Counted from the first letter of the stretch, positions 25,924-34,907 are shown. The stretch: DNA of 64,000 nucleotides from Chitinophagaceae bacterium (GCA_019638475.1 JAHBTR010000001.1:372001-436000), one strand, 5' to 3'. Numbers and translations: made by a program. The notes: a model not told the origin generated them from the letters alone.

Positions 25924-27834
25924 ATGAGCCAGGCCTTGCAAATATTAAAACAGTATTGGAAATACACTTCTTTTAGAGGTGAGCAAGAAAATATTGTTCA
26001 GGCTGTATTAGCAAAAAAAGATGTATTAGCATTGTTGCCAACAGGTGGCGGAAAATCTGTTTGTTTTCAAGTACCTGCATTATTGATGGATGGTTTGTGT
26101 TTGGTTATTTCTCCACTCATTGCATTAATGAAAGACCAAGTAGAAAACCTTATTAATAAAAATATTTCAGCAGCAGCATTAACAAGTGGTATGAGTTTTT
26201 TTGAAGTAAAACAAACACTGCAAAATGCTGTTGAAGGAAAATATACATTTCTTTATGTTTCCCCTGAAAGAGTAGAAACAAATTTGTTCAAAGAATTTTT
26301 GCACGAACTAAATATTTGTTTAATAGCTGTAGATGAAGCTCATTGTATTAGCCAATGGGGTTATGATTTTAGACCCCCTTATTTACGCATTGCAAACTTG
26401 AGAAATGAAATTCCAGAAATTCCTGTTATTGCTTTAACAGCCTCTGCTACACCTATTGTACAAAAAGATATTGTAGAAAAATTACAGTTTCGGAATGTCA
26501 ATATTTTTTCACAATCTTTTGAAAAACCCAACTTATCATTTTCTGTTTTTAAAGAAGAAAATAATGTACAAAAAGCCATAGAAATTTTACAAAAAGTTGC
26601 TGGTAGTAGTATTATTTATTGCAAGAATAGAAAAGAAACACAAAAAGTTGCACGTTTATTACAACAGCATCAAATATCTGCAGACTTTTATCATGCAGGA
26701 TTATTACAAGACGAAAGAAATAAAAAACAAACAGCTTGGATTCAAAATAAAATTCGTGTAATAGTTTGTACCAATGCTTTTGGTATGGGTATAGATAAAC
26801 CAGATGTAAGAACTGTTATACATTTTCATCTTCCAGATTGTGTAGAAAATTATTATCAAGAAGCAGGGCGTGCAGGAAGAGATGGAAAAAGAGCTTATGC
26901 AATTTTGTTGTATCAAACTATTGATGAAGAAGAGTTAGAACTTTTGCCAGATATTAAATTTCCTACATTGGCAAAAATTCAACATGTGTATCAATGTATT
27001 GCCAATTACTTACAAATACCAGAAGGAATAGGAGAAAGAAATTATTATGATTTTGATATAATAGAATTTTGCAACAATTTTAAATTAGACACTATTTTGG
27101 TAATGAATACTTTAAAATTTTTAGAGCAACAAGGACATTTGTCATTTAATGAAAATGTTTTTTTGCCAAGCAAAGTTATTTTTATAGCAGATAAATTTAC
27201 TATCAATAATATTGAAAACACACACCCACAATTAGCGTTAGTAATGAAAACATTGCTAAGAACTTATGAAGGTATTTATGAAAACAAAGTATCTATTAAT
27301 GAAAAATTATTAGCCAAAATTTGTAAACTGCCATATCAAAAAATATATGAGAATTTACAAGCATTACACAATAGTAGAATCATAGATTATACACCACAAA
27401 AAGAAACACCACAAGTATATTTTATTTTAAATAGAGCTTCTGCAAAAAATTTATACATTGATTTTACCACTTACAACGAAAGAAAAAAACTTTATAAAGA
27501 AAGAATTGAAAAAATACTTGAATACATTCATGTAGAAAAAGAATGTAGAAGTAAATTTATAGCCAATTATTTTGGCGACACAACAGTACAAGATTGTAAC
27601 ATTTGCGATAACTGTATTTCAAAAAGAAAACTTCCTTTAACAGAAGAAGAGTTTATCAAAATAGAGCAACAAGTTTTTGACATAATAACCCATCAGTCAA
27701 TAACGCTGAAAGAATTATTACAACAATTACCTTCTATCAAAAAAGAAAAATTATTACAAGTAGTAGATTTTTTACAAAATGAAAAATTGGTTTTAACCAA
27801 TCATGCAGGATTGTTGTATAAGCATAAAAGTTAA
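25924..27834 (+). CDS. RecQ-family ATP-dependent DNA helicase
   Basis: The 636-residue protein has helicase motif I LLPTGGGKS (37-45), motif II DEAH (137-140) followed by CISQWGYDFRPPY, motif III ALTASATP, and motif VI YYQEAGRAGRDG. A RecQ-type zinc-binding region ending with DCNICDNC follows. There is no obvious HRDC domain at the C-terminus. RecQ unwinds 3'-5' and acts in recombination repair. It starts 11 bases after a heptamer array and reads alone toward the convergent DUF983 gene. Confidence 0.95.
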   Translation: MSQALQILKQYWKYTSFRGEQENIVQAVLAKKDVLALLPTGGGKSVCFQVPALLMDGLCLVISPLIALMKDQVENLINKNISAAALTSGMSFFEVKQTLQNAVEGKYTFLYVSPERVETNLFKEFLHELNICLIAVDEAHCISQWGYDFRPPYLRIANLRNEIPEIPVIALTASATPIVQKDIVEKLQFRNVNIFSQSFEKPNLSFSVFKEENNVQKAIEILQKVAGSSIIYCKNRKETQKVARLLQQHQISADFYHAGLLQDERNKKQTAWIQNKIRVIVCTNAFGMGIDKPDVRTVIHFHLPDCVENYYQEAGRAGRDGKRAYAILLYQTIDEEELELLPDIKFPTLAKIQHVYQCIANYLQIPEGIGERNYYDFDIIEFCNNFKLDTILVMNTLKFLEQQGHLSFNENVFLPSKVIFIADKFTINNIENTHPQLALVMKTLLRTYEGIYENKVSINEKLLAKICKLPYQKIYENLQALHNSRIIDYTPQKETPQVYFILNRASAKNLYIDFTTYNERKKLYKERIEKILEYIHVEKECRSKFIANYFGDTTVQDCNICDNCISKRKLPLTEEEFIKIEQQVFDIITHQSITLKELLQQLPSIKKEKLLQVVDFLQNEKLVLTNHAGLLYKHKS

Positions 27835-27874
27835 GAAGAGATATTTTTCTTCAAGAAATGAATTATACAAAAAG

Positions 27875-28327
27875 CTAAAAATTTCCTTCACCAGCTTTAT
27901 TCACTCTTTCATGATGCTCTACAGCATTCTCTTTCCAATTAGCATCATACTTCACAAACCAACTTAACCAAAGGCTTCTGGATAATCTTATATTTAAAGG
28001 CTGTAATAAAAACAATAAAATACAAGAAATTATTAGCCACCAAAGAATACTATTATCATGAACAGATAATCCAAATAAAACATAAGAAGCAATAAACGAA
28101 GCTATAAGAAATGCAATAGATAGTGCATAACTAACATAACCTGTACCATAATAAAAACCAACTTCTATTTCTGTTGGTTGCCCACAAGTACTACATGTTT
28201 TGTGCATACTATAAGTATTCTTTAAGTTATACGCATTTTTAGAAATAAAAATATTTCCTTCTCTACAACGTGGACATTTATTCTGTAAAACTGCTCCTAA
28301 ATAAGACCTTTTCTTTTGCTGACTCAT
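27875..28327 (-). CDS. DUF983 membrane protein with zinc-ribbon-like cysteines
   Basis: The start is placed at the ATG at 28327 (MSQQKKRSYLGAVLQNKCPRC), giving 150 residues. Upstream in-frame sequence overlaps murF and looks unrelated. Two CxxC pairs (CPRC and CSTC) form a probable zinc ribbon, followed by two hydrophobic helices. The function of the family is unknown. It lies 32 bases downstream of murF on the same strand. Confidence 0.85.
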   Translation of the reverse strand: MSQQKKRSYLGAVLQNKCPRCREGNIFISKNAYNLKNTYSMHKTCSTCGQPTEIEVGFYYGTGYVSYALSIAFLIASFIASYVLFGLSVHDNSILWWLIISCILLFLLQPLNIRLSRSLWLSWFVKYDANWKENAVEHHERVNKAGEGNF

Positions 28328-28359
28328 AATTTGCAAAGATAAAATTAAGCCAGTAAATA

Positions 28360-29637
28360 TTATTGTAAAACTTTTTCCATTTGAAAACTTCTGGAGCCTT
28401 TGATAAGAAAATAAGTATGCTGAAACTGATTTTCTTTTAGCCACAAACCAACAGTTTCGGCATTGTTCATATAGGTATAATGATGTTTTACCTTAGCAAA
28501 ATCGCCACCTGTTAAAATAACATTTGTCCAAGTATATTGTTCTAATAGTGTTACAATATTTTGATGTTCTTTTATACTTTCTGCCCCAAGTTCCATCATG
28601 GCACCAAGTATTAGAATTTTATTATCAGCTTGTATGTTAGCAAAGTTTTCTATGGCAGCTTTCATACTACTTGGATTGGCATTATAAGCATCTAAAATAA
28701 AATGATTGGTTTCTTTTGTGAGTAACTGACTTCTGCTATTAGATGGTGTATAAGATTCTATTGCACATTTAATTTTTTCTACAGGAACATTACAATATAC
28801 ACCTACTGCCACAGCACATAAAATATTGGGTAAGTTATAAGCCCCTACTAATTGAGTATGTAATGTTATTTCTTCTTTATTTACACAAATATTTACAGAA
28901 ACAAAAGGAGTAGATTTTGCCAAATTTCCTTTTACCAAACCTTTGTGAGTGCCATATTCTATTACTTGTTCAATGCCTTTACTCATTGTTTGCAAATAAG
29001 CATAATCATTAAAAATAAATGCACAGCCTTTGTGTTGTCTTAAAAAATCAAATAGCTCTCCTTTTCCTTTTCTAATACCTTCTTCACTACCAAAACCTTC
29101 TAAATGAGCTTTGCCACAGTTGGTAATAATGCCATGTGTAGGCAATGTATAAGAGCAATAACTTTCTATTTCTTTTTGATGATTAGCACCCATTTCTATC
29201 ACAGCTATTTGAGCATCTTTTTTTATACTTAATAAAGTAAGTGGCACACCTATATGATTATTCAAATTTCCTTGTGTTGTATAAGTAATATAATGAGTAG
29301 CCAAAACAGTACTTACCAATTCTTTAGTAGTTGTTTTTCCATTGCTACCAGTAATAGCAATAAATGGAATGGTAAACTGTTGTCTGTGGTGTTTGGCTAA
29401 TTGTTGTAAAGTTTCTAAAACATTTTCAACCTGAATAATTCTTTCATCATTACTATCAACAAATTCATCAACAACTGAATAAGCTGCTCCTTTATCTAAA
29501 GCATCTTTTGCAAATAAGTTTCCATTAAAATTTTCTCCTTTTAATGCAAAAAAAATACTGTCTTTTTGTATTGTTCTGCTATCAGTACTAATTAATGGAT
29601 GGACTAAAAATATTTTATAAAGTGCTTCTATATTCAA
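28360..29637 (-). CDS. murF: MurF, UDP-MurNAc-tripeptide-D-Ala-D-Ala ligase
   Basis: The 425-residue Mur ligase has an N-terminal substrate domain (STDSRTIQKDSIFFALKGENFNG), the ATP-binding GSNGKTTTKE (97-106), EMGANHQKEIE and NAYNANPSSMKAA-like ligase motifs (here DAYNANPSS). It adds D-Ala-D-Ala to UDP-MurNAc-tripeptide, the last cytoplasmic step of the peptidoglycan monomer. The length is typical. It stands outside a mur cluster, with DUF983 downstream and an R-M locus divergent upstream. Confidence 0.95.
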   Translation of the reverse strand: MNIEALYKIFLVHPLISTDSRTIQKDSIFFALKGENFNGNLFAKDALDKGAAYSVVDEFVDSNDERIIQVENVLETLQQLAKHHRQQFTIPFIAITGSNGKTTTKELVSTVLATHYITYTTQGNLNNHIGVPLTLLSIKKDAQIAVIEMGANHQKEIESYCSYTLPTHGIITNCGKAHLEGFGSEEGIRKGKGELFDFLRQHKGCAFIFNDYAYLQTMSKGIEQVIEYGTHKGLVKGNLAKSTPFVSVNICVNKEEITLHTQLVGAYNLPNILCAVAVGVYCNVPVEKIKCAIESYTPSNSRSQLLTKETNHFILDAYNANPSSMKAAIENFANIQADNKILILGAMMELGAESIKEHQNIVTLLEQYTWTNVILTGGDFAKVKHHYTYMNNAETVGLWLKENQFQHTYFLIKGSRSFQMEKVLQ

Positions 29638-29844
29638 AATAAAATAAGTATTTGTATTTCAAAAATAAGTGGTTTTGGTGTTAAAAGGTTAGGGTATTCT
29701 TTCGTTTAGAAAATAGGGCGCCGATTTCTTTTATTTTAAGTTAACATGATAGTTAATGGCTCTACTTTTTGTTTCAAGAATGTAATTATAAATAGGGTAA
29801 AAAGTTTTTTACGTTTGTGTAGGTTATAAATTTTATCTAAATTA

Positions 29845-29855
29845 GCATACTATAA
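29845..29855 (+). promoter_or_regulatory. Candidate controller-protein operator at the methyltransferase promoter
   Basis: GCATACTATAA lies 20 bases before the methyltransferase ATG. The same 11 bases, in the same orientation relative to transcription, occur upstream of the controller gene (minus-strand reading of 31434-31444). The extended match TTAGCATACT also occurs inverted at 31485-31494. Shared sites at both promoters are expected for an R-M controller protein. Confidence 0.55.
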
Positions 29856-29875
29856 TAATTGCTTATTTTAAGATA

Positions 29876-30622
29876 ATGAAACAAACAGATTTATTTGGTA
29901 ATATTATTCAACCTAACGGACAGCACAAAGTTGTTTCTGGATATAGAATTTATGATGCAGAGCAAAAAAGAAGAACAGTTAGAAATGATTTACCCAGCCT
30001 TTATCCTGATTTACCGGAAAAAAAGTATGCTATAATATACTGCGACCCTCCATGGGATTATGGAGGAAAAATGCAATTTGATAAAAGTGGTAAAAAAGAG
30101 ATTAATAGAAATTGGGAAAAAAATATTTTTATAAGTGCTGCAAATTTTCAATACCCTACTATTAAAACAAAGGATTTAATGAAAATACCTGTGTTAGAAA
30201 TTGCTAAAGATGATTGCTTATTATTTATGTGGGTAACAAGCCCACATCTGGAACAAGGTATTGAGCTTGGAAAAGCTTGGGGTTTTGAATTTAGAACTGT
30301 GGCGTTTGTTTGGGATAAAATGGTACATAACCCTGGACAATATACTTTGTCATATTGTGAAATGTGTTTGGTTTTTAAAAGAGGAAGAATACCAAGTCCA
30401 AGAGGGTCAAGAAATGAAAAACAACTTATTAGAGTACCAAGAGGATTACATAGTCAAAAGCCAATAGAAGTACTAAAATCTATTGAAAGAATGTTTCCGT
30501 CTCAAGATAAAATTGAATTATTTGCAAGACATAAGCCAAAAGGGTGGGATGTTTGGGGGCTTGATGTTAGAGAAGAATATGAAAATGAAATTAATCTAAA
30601 AGAGGTTTTATCTTTTCAATAA
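29876..30622 (+). CDS. MT-A70-family adenine DNA methyltransferase (MunI-like system)
   Basis: The 248-residue protein has the catalytic DPPW (57-60) in IIYCDPPWDYGG, an MWVTSPHL motif, and the C-terminal SQKPIEVLKSIERMFP, all typical of MT-A70 N6-adenine methyltransferases. The convergent gene is a MunI-type endonuclease, so it presumably methylates the same target (MunI cuts CAATTG; specificity here is inferred). Its last 32 bases overlap the end of the endonuclease gene. With the endonuclease interrupted, it may now act as an orphan methyltransferase. Confidence 0.9.
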   Translation: MKQTDLFGNIIQPNGQHKVVSGYRIYDAEQKRRTVRNDLPSLYPDLPEKKYAIIYCDPPWDYGGKMQFDKSGKKEINRNWEKNIFISAANFQYPTIKTKDLMKIPVLEIAKDDCLLFMWVTSPHLEQGIELGKAWGFEFRTVAFVWDKMVHNPGQYTLSYCEMCLVFKRGRIPSPRGSRNEKQLIRVPRGLHSQKPIEVLKSIERMFPSQDKIELFARHKPKGWDVWGLDVREEYENEINLKEVLSFQ

Positions 30623-31190
30623 AATGCTCTACTAAAGGACTTGCATTTTTAGAATTACGCCAAAAAAAGTAATGGTCTTCAAAGCCATTGTACCAAAGCG
30701 TTACCTCTCTTACTCTACAGGGGTCACGGGTAATATCTCCTTGAAAAACTGTCCAAAAAGGTAAAACATTTTTTCCTAAATTTCCCTTTTTCCTTAAAAC
30801 ATTTAAGAGACCTGGTGTAAAAAACTTACAAGACCTTTCATGAGCATTACCACGTCCATCTGAACGCTTTTTTCCTTCAACCCATCCATCTTGACGCTTT
30901 ACCTCAATATAAATAGTTTTTTTAGTGGAGGTATTGTCAATAGCATAATCAGGAATAACACCATGTCTGGTAATTGGTTTATCTGGAGTATAAATTTCCT
31001 TAATTGTTTGTTTACTTAGTTTTACACCAATATAAATATTGCTAAACTCTTTTGGATGTTTTCTAATTTAATACTCTGTATTATTAAACAGAGTTTTAAA
31101 ACTGTCAAAGAAATTTTTCTCAGCTTTACCAGCATTTTTACCACTATAATTTTGCCATATCTTACGAAGTCTATTTGCGTTACTTCCCAT
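30591..31190 (-). pseudogene. MunI-like type II restriction endonuclease with in-frame stop
   Basis: Reading the minus strand from ATG at 31190 gives 199 codons, close to MunI (about 202). Codon 41 is TAA (31068-31070). Beyond it the frame stays open to 30591 and matches MunI strongly as I recall it: the catalytic PD...EVK spans PDYAIDNTSTKK and YIEVKRQDGWVEGK, followed by GRGNAHERSCKFFTPGLL, LPFWTVFQGDITRDP and RVREVTLWY. There is no frameshift and no plausible restart codon soon after the stop. A TTA-to-TAA change would explain it, or a sequencing error. The start overlaps the end of the controller gene by 11 bases, the usual arrangement for controller-endonuclease operons. Confidence 0.88.
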
Positions 31191-31407
31191 TATCAAACGT
31201 TAATAAATTATCAATACTTGTTTCTAATGCTTTGGCAATTTTTTCTATGTTGATAAGCGTAATATTCTTTTCAGCACGTTCAATCATTCCAATATAAGTT
31301 CTATGTAAACTTGCTTTATAAGACAATTCTTCTTGAGAAAGATTTTTTTCTTTTCTAAGTTTTCTTATACGATGTCCAAATTTTAATAAAATTTCTCTGT
31401 CTTTCAT
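31180..31407 (-). CDS. R-M controller (C) protein, XRE-type helix-turn-helix
   Basis: The 75-residue Cro/C1-type regulator contains FGHRIRKLRKEKNLSQEELSYKA and HRTYIGMIERAEKN, the helix-turn-helix region of R-M controller proteins, then INIEKIAKALE. Its size, and its 11-base overlap with the following endonuclease gene, fit a C protein that delays endonuclease expression after the locus enters a new cell. Likely operators lie upstream at 31419-31494 and before the divergent methyltransferase gene. It is intact although its endonuclease is interrupted. Confidence 0.9.
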   Translation of the reverse strand: MKDREILLKFGHRIRKLRKEKNLSQEELSYKASLHRTYIGMIERAEKNITLINIEKIAKALETSIDNLLTFDNGK

Positions 31408-31418
31408 TTAGCAATTAC

Positions 31419-31494
31419 ATTATGCAAAGCTATTTATAGTATGCAAAACAGACAACCTACTATAGTTAGCATTATTACACTTGGAGTATGCTAA
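31419..31494 (-). promoter_or_regulatory. Controller promoter with repeated operator motifs
   Basis: On the minus strand a -7 element TAGCTTTG (31425-31432) lies 20 bases from a -33 TTG (31453-31455). Between them is GCATACTATAA (31434-31444), the motif also found before the methyltransferase gene. Further related sites are ATTATGCAAA (31419-31428), ACTATAGTTAGCAT (31459-31472) and AGTATGCTAA (31485-31494). Several sites around one promoter suit the activate-then-repress behaviour known for C proteins. Confidence 0.5.
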
Positions 31495-31562
31495 AAAATT
31501 AGTTATTTGCATCAGAGATTTAATAATATCACATAACATTTTTTCTCCTTTTTAAAATAAAA

Positions 31563-31595
31563 TTTGGAAATTAGATGTATGTACATGTATATTTG
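31563..31595 (+). promoter_or_regulatory. MarR promoter overlapped by a palindromic operator
   Basis: A -33 TTTG (31563-31566) and a -7 TATATTTG (31588-31595) are 21 bases apart, a good Bacteroidota promoter. The operator GATGTATGTACATGTATA (31574-31591) overlaps the -7 element, and a nearly identical sequence precedes the pirin gene. The start codon follows only 8 bases after the -7 element, so the transcript may be leaderless. Confidence 0.7.
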
Positions 31596-31603
31596 CATTA
31601 TTA

Positions 31604-32062
31604 ATGGAATTAGAACAAGCCATACAAAGCAAAAAATTTAGAAACGAAGTGCATAAAGCAGGATTAAATATTTTATATACTGCATGGTGGCTAAGAACCA
31701 TTACATGTAAAGAATTGAAAGATTTTGGATTAACACCTGAACAATACAATGTATTAAGAATACTAAAAGGAAAACATCCAAATCAAATGTGTGTAAAAGA
31801 TATTGCTTGTCGTATGATTGAAAAAAACTCAAACGTACCAAGAATTATAGACAGATTAGAAGATAAAAAATTGGTTAGTCGTAATCAAGGAGAAGAAGAT
31901 GGCAGACAAACAGTTATAGAACTTACACAAGCAGGTATTAGTATTTTAGCATCATCTACAGTTAAAATAAATGAACTGTACGATAATATGCTAACAATTA
32001 ATAACACAGAAGCAGAATCTTTAAATAATTTACTTGAAAAAGTAAGAGAGAAAGAAGCATAA
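31604..32062 (+). CDS. MarR-family transcriptional regulator
   Basis: The 152-residue winged helix-turn-helix protein has LTPEQYNVLRILKG (about 43-56), a recognition-helix region in KDIACRMIEKNSNVPRIIDRLE, and the wing in LVSRNQGEEDGRQTVIELT. MarR repressors release DNA when bound to phenolic or oxidised ligands. Matching palindromes overlap its own promoter and precede the downstream pirin gene, so it probably represses both itself and the pirin-YceI-reductase operon. Confidence 0.9.
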   Translation: MELEQAIQSKKFRNEVHKAGLNILYTAWWLRTITCKELKDFGLTPEQYNVLRILKGKHPNQMCVKDIACRMIEKNSNVPRIIDRLEDKKLVSRNQGEEDGRQTVIELTQAGISILASSTVKINELYDNMLTINNTEAESLNNLLEKVREKEA

Positions 32063-32075
32063 AATTTTTTTACCC

Positions 32076-32099
32076 AAATACATGTATGTACATGTATTT
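32076..32099 (+). promoter_or_regulatory. MarR operator upstream of the pirin operon
   Basis: The arms AAATACATGT and ACATGTATTT form a 10-base inverted repeat around four bases. The central region matches the operator over the marR promoter in about 18 of 20 positions. It ends 20 bases before the first pirin start codon. Confidence 0.75.
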
Positions 32100-32119
32100 T
32101 TAAACAAAAGGAAAAAACA

Positions 32120-32836
32120 ATGAAAACAATATTACACAAAGCCCATACAAGAGGTCATGCAAATCATGGCTGGCTTAATAGTTATCATACTTTCAGCTTT
32201 GCTGGATATTATGATGAAGAAAGAACAAGGTTTGGTTTATTAAGGGTATTAAATGATGATACAGTAGCAGCAGGAATGGGTTTTGACAAACACCCTCACG
32301 ATAATATGGAAATTGTTTCTATTCCATTAGCAGGAGACTTACATCATAACGATAGCACAGGAAGAAGTAAAATAATTAAACAAGGAGATGTACAAATAAT
32401 GAGTGCTGGTAGCGGTATTACCCACAGCGAAATGAATGCTAATAAAGACAAAGAAGTGCAGTTTTTACAAATTTGGATTTTCCCAGAAAAAAGAAATATT
32501 ACACCACGTTATGAACAAAAAACTTTTTCTGTAGAAGAAAGAAAAAATACATTACAAACCGTTGTAGCCCCAGATAATGCAAATGCACTTTGGATAAATC
32601 AACAAGCATGGTTTACATTAGGAAATTTTGATAAAGATGTTACTACAACTTATCAACTTCATAACAAAGAAAATGGTGTATATGTTTTTGTAATTAATGG
32701 AGATGTTTCTATCAATGATGTTGAGCTAAACAAAAGAGATGGTTTAGGCATAACAGAAACAGATAGTTTACACATTAAAGCCAATAGCCAAACAGAAATT
32801 TTATTAATAGAAGTTCCATTAAGATTAAATAAATAA
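32120..32836 (+). CDS. Pirin family protein (YhhW-type)
   Basis: The 238-residue bicupin has the pirin metal-site residues in FDKHPHDNMEIVS (two histidines) and THSEMN (His and Glu). The N-terminus ARG/WLNSYHTFSFAGYY type (RGHANHGWLNSYHTFSF) is that of the short pirins. Some members oxidise quercetin or act as redox sensors. It heads an operon with a second pirin 4 bases downstream, YceI and an FMN reductase, under a MarR operator. This suggests a response to quinones, flavonoids or electrophiles. Confidence 0.9.
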   Translation: MKTILHKAHTRGHANHGWLNSYHTFSFAGYYDEERTRFGLLRVLNDDTVAAGMGFDKHPHDNMEIVSIPLAGDLHHNDSTGRSKIIKQGDVQIMSAGSGITHSEMNANKDKEVQFLQIWIFPEKRNITPRYEQKTFSVEERKNTLQTVVAPDNANALWINQQAWFTLGNFDKDVTTTYQLHNKENGVYVFVINGDVSINDVELNKRDGLGITETDSLHIKANSQTEILLIEVPLRLNK

Positions 32837-32840
32837 TACT

Positions 32841-33710
32841 ATGACAACAAAAAATATTAAACACATTTTAAAAGGAAATGCTATAAACGTAGGTACTTTT
32901 AATGTGCAAGAATTATTGCCTTCAAGAGTAGAAGGCTACTTTGACCCTTTTCTTGTTTTTCATCATGGAAAAACAAAAGCAGATAAAAACATACCTATTG
33001 ATGAGCAAGGTGTAGGGGCACATCCTCACAGAGGTTTTAGTCCTGTAACTTTTATATACAAAGGAGGTATTCATCATCACGATAGTAGAGGCAATCATCA
33101 AGTAGTATATGCAGGTGGCACACAATGGATAAATGCAGGAATGGGAATTGTTCACAGCGAAAGAATGCCAGAAAAAATTTTTGAACTTGGTGGTGAACAA
33201 GAAATTTTGCAAGTATGGGTAAACTCTCCTGCAAAAAATAAAATGAGTCAGCCAGCTTATGTTCCTGCTACTAAAGAAGATACTCCAACCATTACCACAG
33301 ATGATGGATTAACAACTATTCGTATTCCAGCAGGAGAAATTGATGGCGTAAAAGGAATTATTCCAACATTCACAAATGTAACTACCGCTATGGGAGAAAT
33401 GAAAAAAGGCGGAAGCTATAATTTTACTTTTCCTACTACACACAATACTTTATTATATGTGTTAGAAGGAGAATTATTGATAAATGATAAACAAACAATT
33501 ATTACAAAACAAATGGCTTTGTTTGATAATGATGGAGAAAATATTAGTGTAAAAGCCAATGCAGACACTTTATTTTTTATAGGTAGTGGAACACCTATTA
33601 ATGAACCTATTGCAGCACATGGACCCTTTGTTATGAATACACAAACAGAAATATTAGAGGCTTTCAGAGATTATCAAATGGGTAAAATGGGCGTTTTAAT
33701 TGAAGAATAA
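32841..33710 (+). CDS. Pirin family protein (full-length type)
   Basis: The 289-residue bicupin has GAHPHRGFSPVTFI and GGIHHHDSRGNHQVVYAGGTQWINAG, the iron-binding signature of canonical pirins, then IVHSERM. It has the longer pirin C-terminal domain (about 180-289). It follows the first pirin after 4 bases and precedes YceI. Two different pirins in one MarR-controlled unit suggest that they act on related substrates or form a heteromer; this is inferred. Confidence 0.9.
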   Translation: MTTKNIKHILKGNAINVGTFNVQELLPSRVEGYFDPFLVFHHGKTKADKNIPIDEQGVGAHPHRGFSPVTFIYKGGIHHHDSRGNHQVVYAGGTQWINAGMGIVHSERMPEKIFELGGEQEILQVWVNSPAKNKMSQPAYVPATKEDTPTITTDDGLTTIRIPAGEIDGVKGIIPTFTNVTTAMGEMKKGGSYNFTFPTTHNTLLYVLEGELLINDKQTIITKQMALFDNDGENISVKANADTLFFIGSGTPINEPIAAHGPFVMNTQTEILEAFRDYQMGKMGVLIEE

Positions 33711-33741
33711 TTTTTTTTAAATAACAATAAAATATACAAAT

Positions 33742-34266
33742 ATGACAACGTACAAAATTGATGCTTCACACAGCGAAGTTGGTTTTAAAATTAGACATTT
33801 AATGATTACCAATGTAACAGGCAAGTTTACAGAATTTGATGCTACATTAGAATCTGATAAAGAAGATTTATCTGATGCAAAAATTTCTTTTGAAGCCAAT
33901 GTAAACAGTATTACCACACACAATGAACAAAGAGATGGACATTTAAAAAGTGATGATTTTTTCAATGCTGAAAAATTTCCTAAACTAACATTTGTTTCTA
34001 CAGGCATTACAAAAAAATCTGATGATGAATTTGTATTAGCAGGAAATTTAACTATTAGAGATGTAACCAAACTAGTAGAATTGGCTGTAGAATATGGTGG
34101 TAAAATTGTTGACCCTTATGGACAAACAAAATTAGGATTTGAAATAGTAGGAAAAATAAACAGAAAAGATTTTGGTTTAACATGGAGTGCTACTACAGAA
34201 ACAGGAGGACTTGTTGTAGCAGATGAAGTAAAATTGCAAGTAACTGTAGAAATGGTAAAGCAGTAA
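33742..34266 (+). CDS. YceI family protein (cytosolic form)
   Basis: The 174-residue lipocalin-like protein has TYKIDASHSEVGFKIRHLMI at the N-terminus, FFNAEKFPKLTFVS and the closing FGLTWSATTETGGLVVADEVKL. YceI proteins bind polyisoprenoid or amphiphilic ligands. No signal peptide is present, so this copy is cytoplasmic. It is the third structural gene of the pirin operon, where such a carrier could bind quinone-like compounds; the ligand is inferred. Confidence 0.9.
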   Translation: MTTYKIDASHSEVGFKIRHLMITNVTGKFTEFDATLESDKEDLSDAKISFEANVNSITTHNEQRDGHLKSDDFFNAEKFPKLTFVSTGITKKSDDEFVLAGNLTIRDVTKLVELAVEYGGKIVDPYGQTKLGFEIVGKINRKDFGLTWSATTETGGLVVADEVKLQVTVEMVKQ

Positions 34267-34345
34267 AATAATATACATTAAAAAGATAGTAGAATAAACA
34301 CGATTCTTTTATTTTGCAATCTTTACTGAATAGTAATTTAAACAG

Positions 34346-34900
34346 ATGAATATTGAAATTATTAGTGGAAGCCCCAGAAAAGAAAGCATCAGCAACAGAG
34401 TTGCTTTATGTTTAGAAAAAAAATTAACAACAGCAACTAAGCATAACATTGGCTTAATTAATTTAAACAGTTTTGATTTAGGCTTATTTCAAAAAGTATT
34501 TAGAGGTGTAGATGATGCTCCAGAACAATTTAAACCTTTGGCAAAAAGAATGTTTGATGCCAATGCTTTTATTATTGTTACACCAGAATATAATGGAAGC
34601 TATTCATCTGTTATCAAAAATTTATTTGACCATTTTCCTAAACAAAGCAGAAAAGCATTTGGAATAGTTTCTACAAGTACAGGGGCTTTGGGTGGCACAA
34701 GAAGTACACAACAATTATTATTGTATGTACCTGCATTATTTGGCATTGCATCTCCTTATTTGCTAATAACACCACATGCAGACAAAAAATTTGATGAAAC
34801 AGGAAAGCTGATAGACCAAAGTTTTCAATTACCCATTGATACTTTTATAAGAGAATTTTTGTTTTTGGCAGAACGATTATATACGCATGTAGATAATTAA
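34346..34900 (+). CDS. NADPH-dependent FMN reductase-family flavoprotein
   Basis: The 184-residue flavodoxin-like protein has the FMN phosphate loop GSPRKESISNRVA (about 8-20) and TPEYNGSYSSVIKN (about 80-93), typical of the YieF/ChrR/azoreductase-like NAD(P)H-dependent FMN reductases that reduce quinones or chromate by two electrons. It lies 79 bases after YceI, and a strong terminator follows, so it probably closes the MarR-pirin operon. Confidence 0.9.
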   Translation: MNIEIISGSPRKESISNRVALCLEKKLTTATKHNIGLINLNSFDLGLFQKVFRGVDDAPEQFKPLAKRMFDANAFIIVTPEYNGSYSSVIKNLFDHFPKQSRKAFGIVSTSTGALGGTRSTQQLLLYVPALFGIASPYLLITPHADKKFDETGKLIDQSFQLPIDTFIREFLFLAERLYTHVDN

Positions 34901-34907
34901 TATTAAA

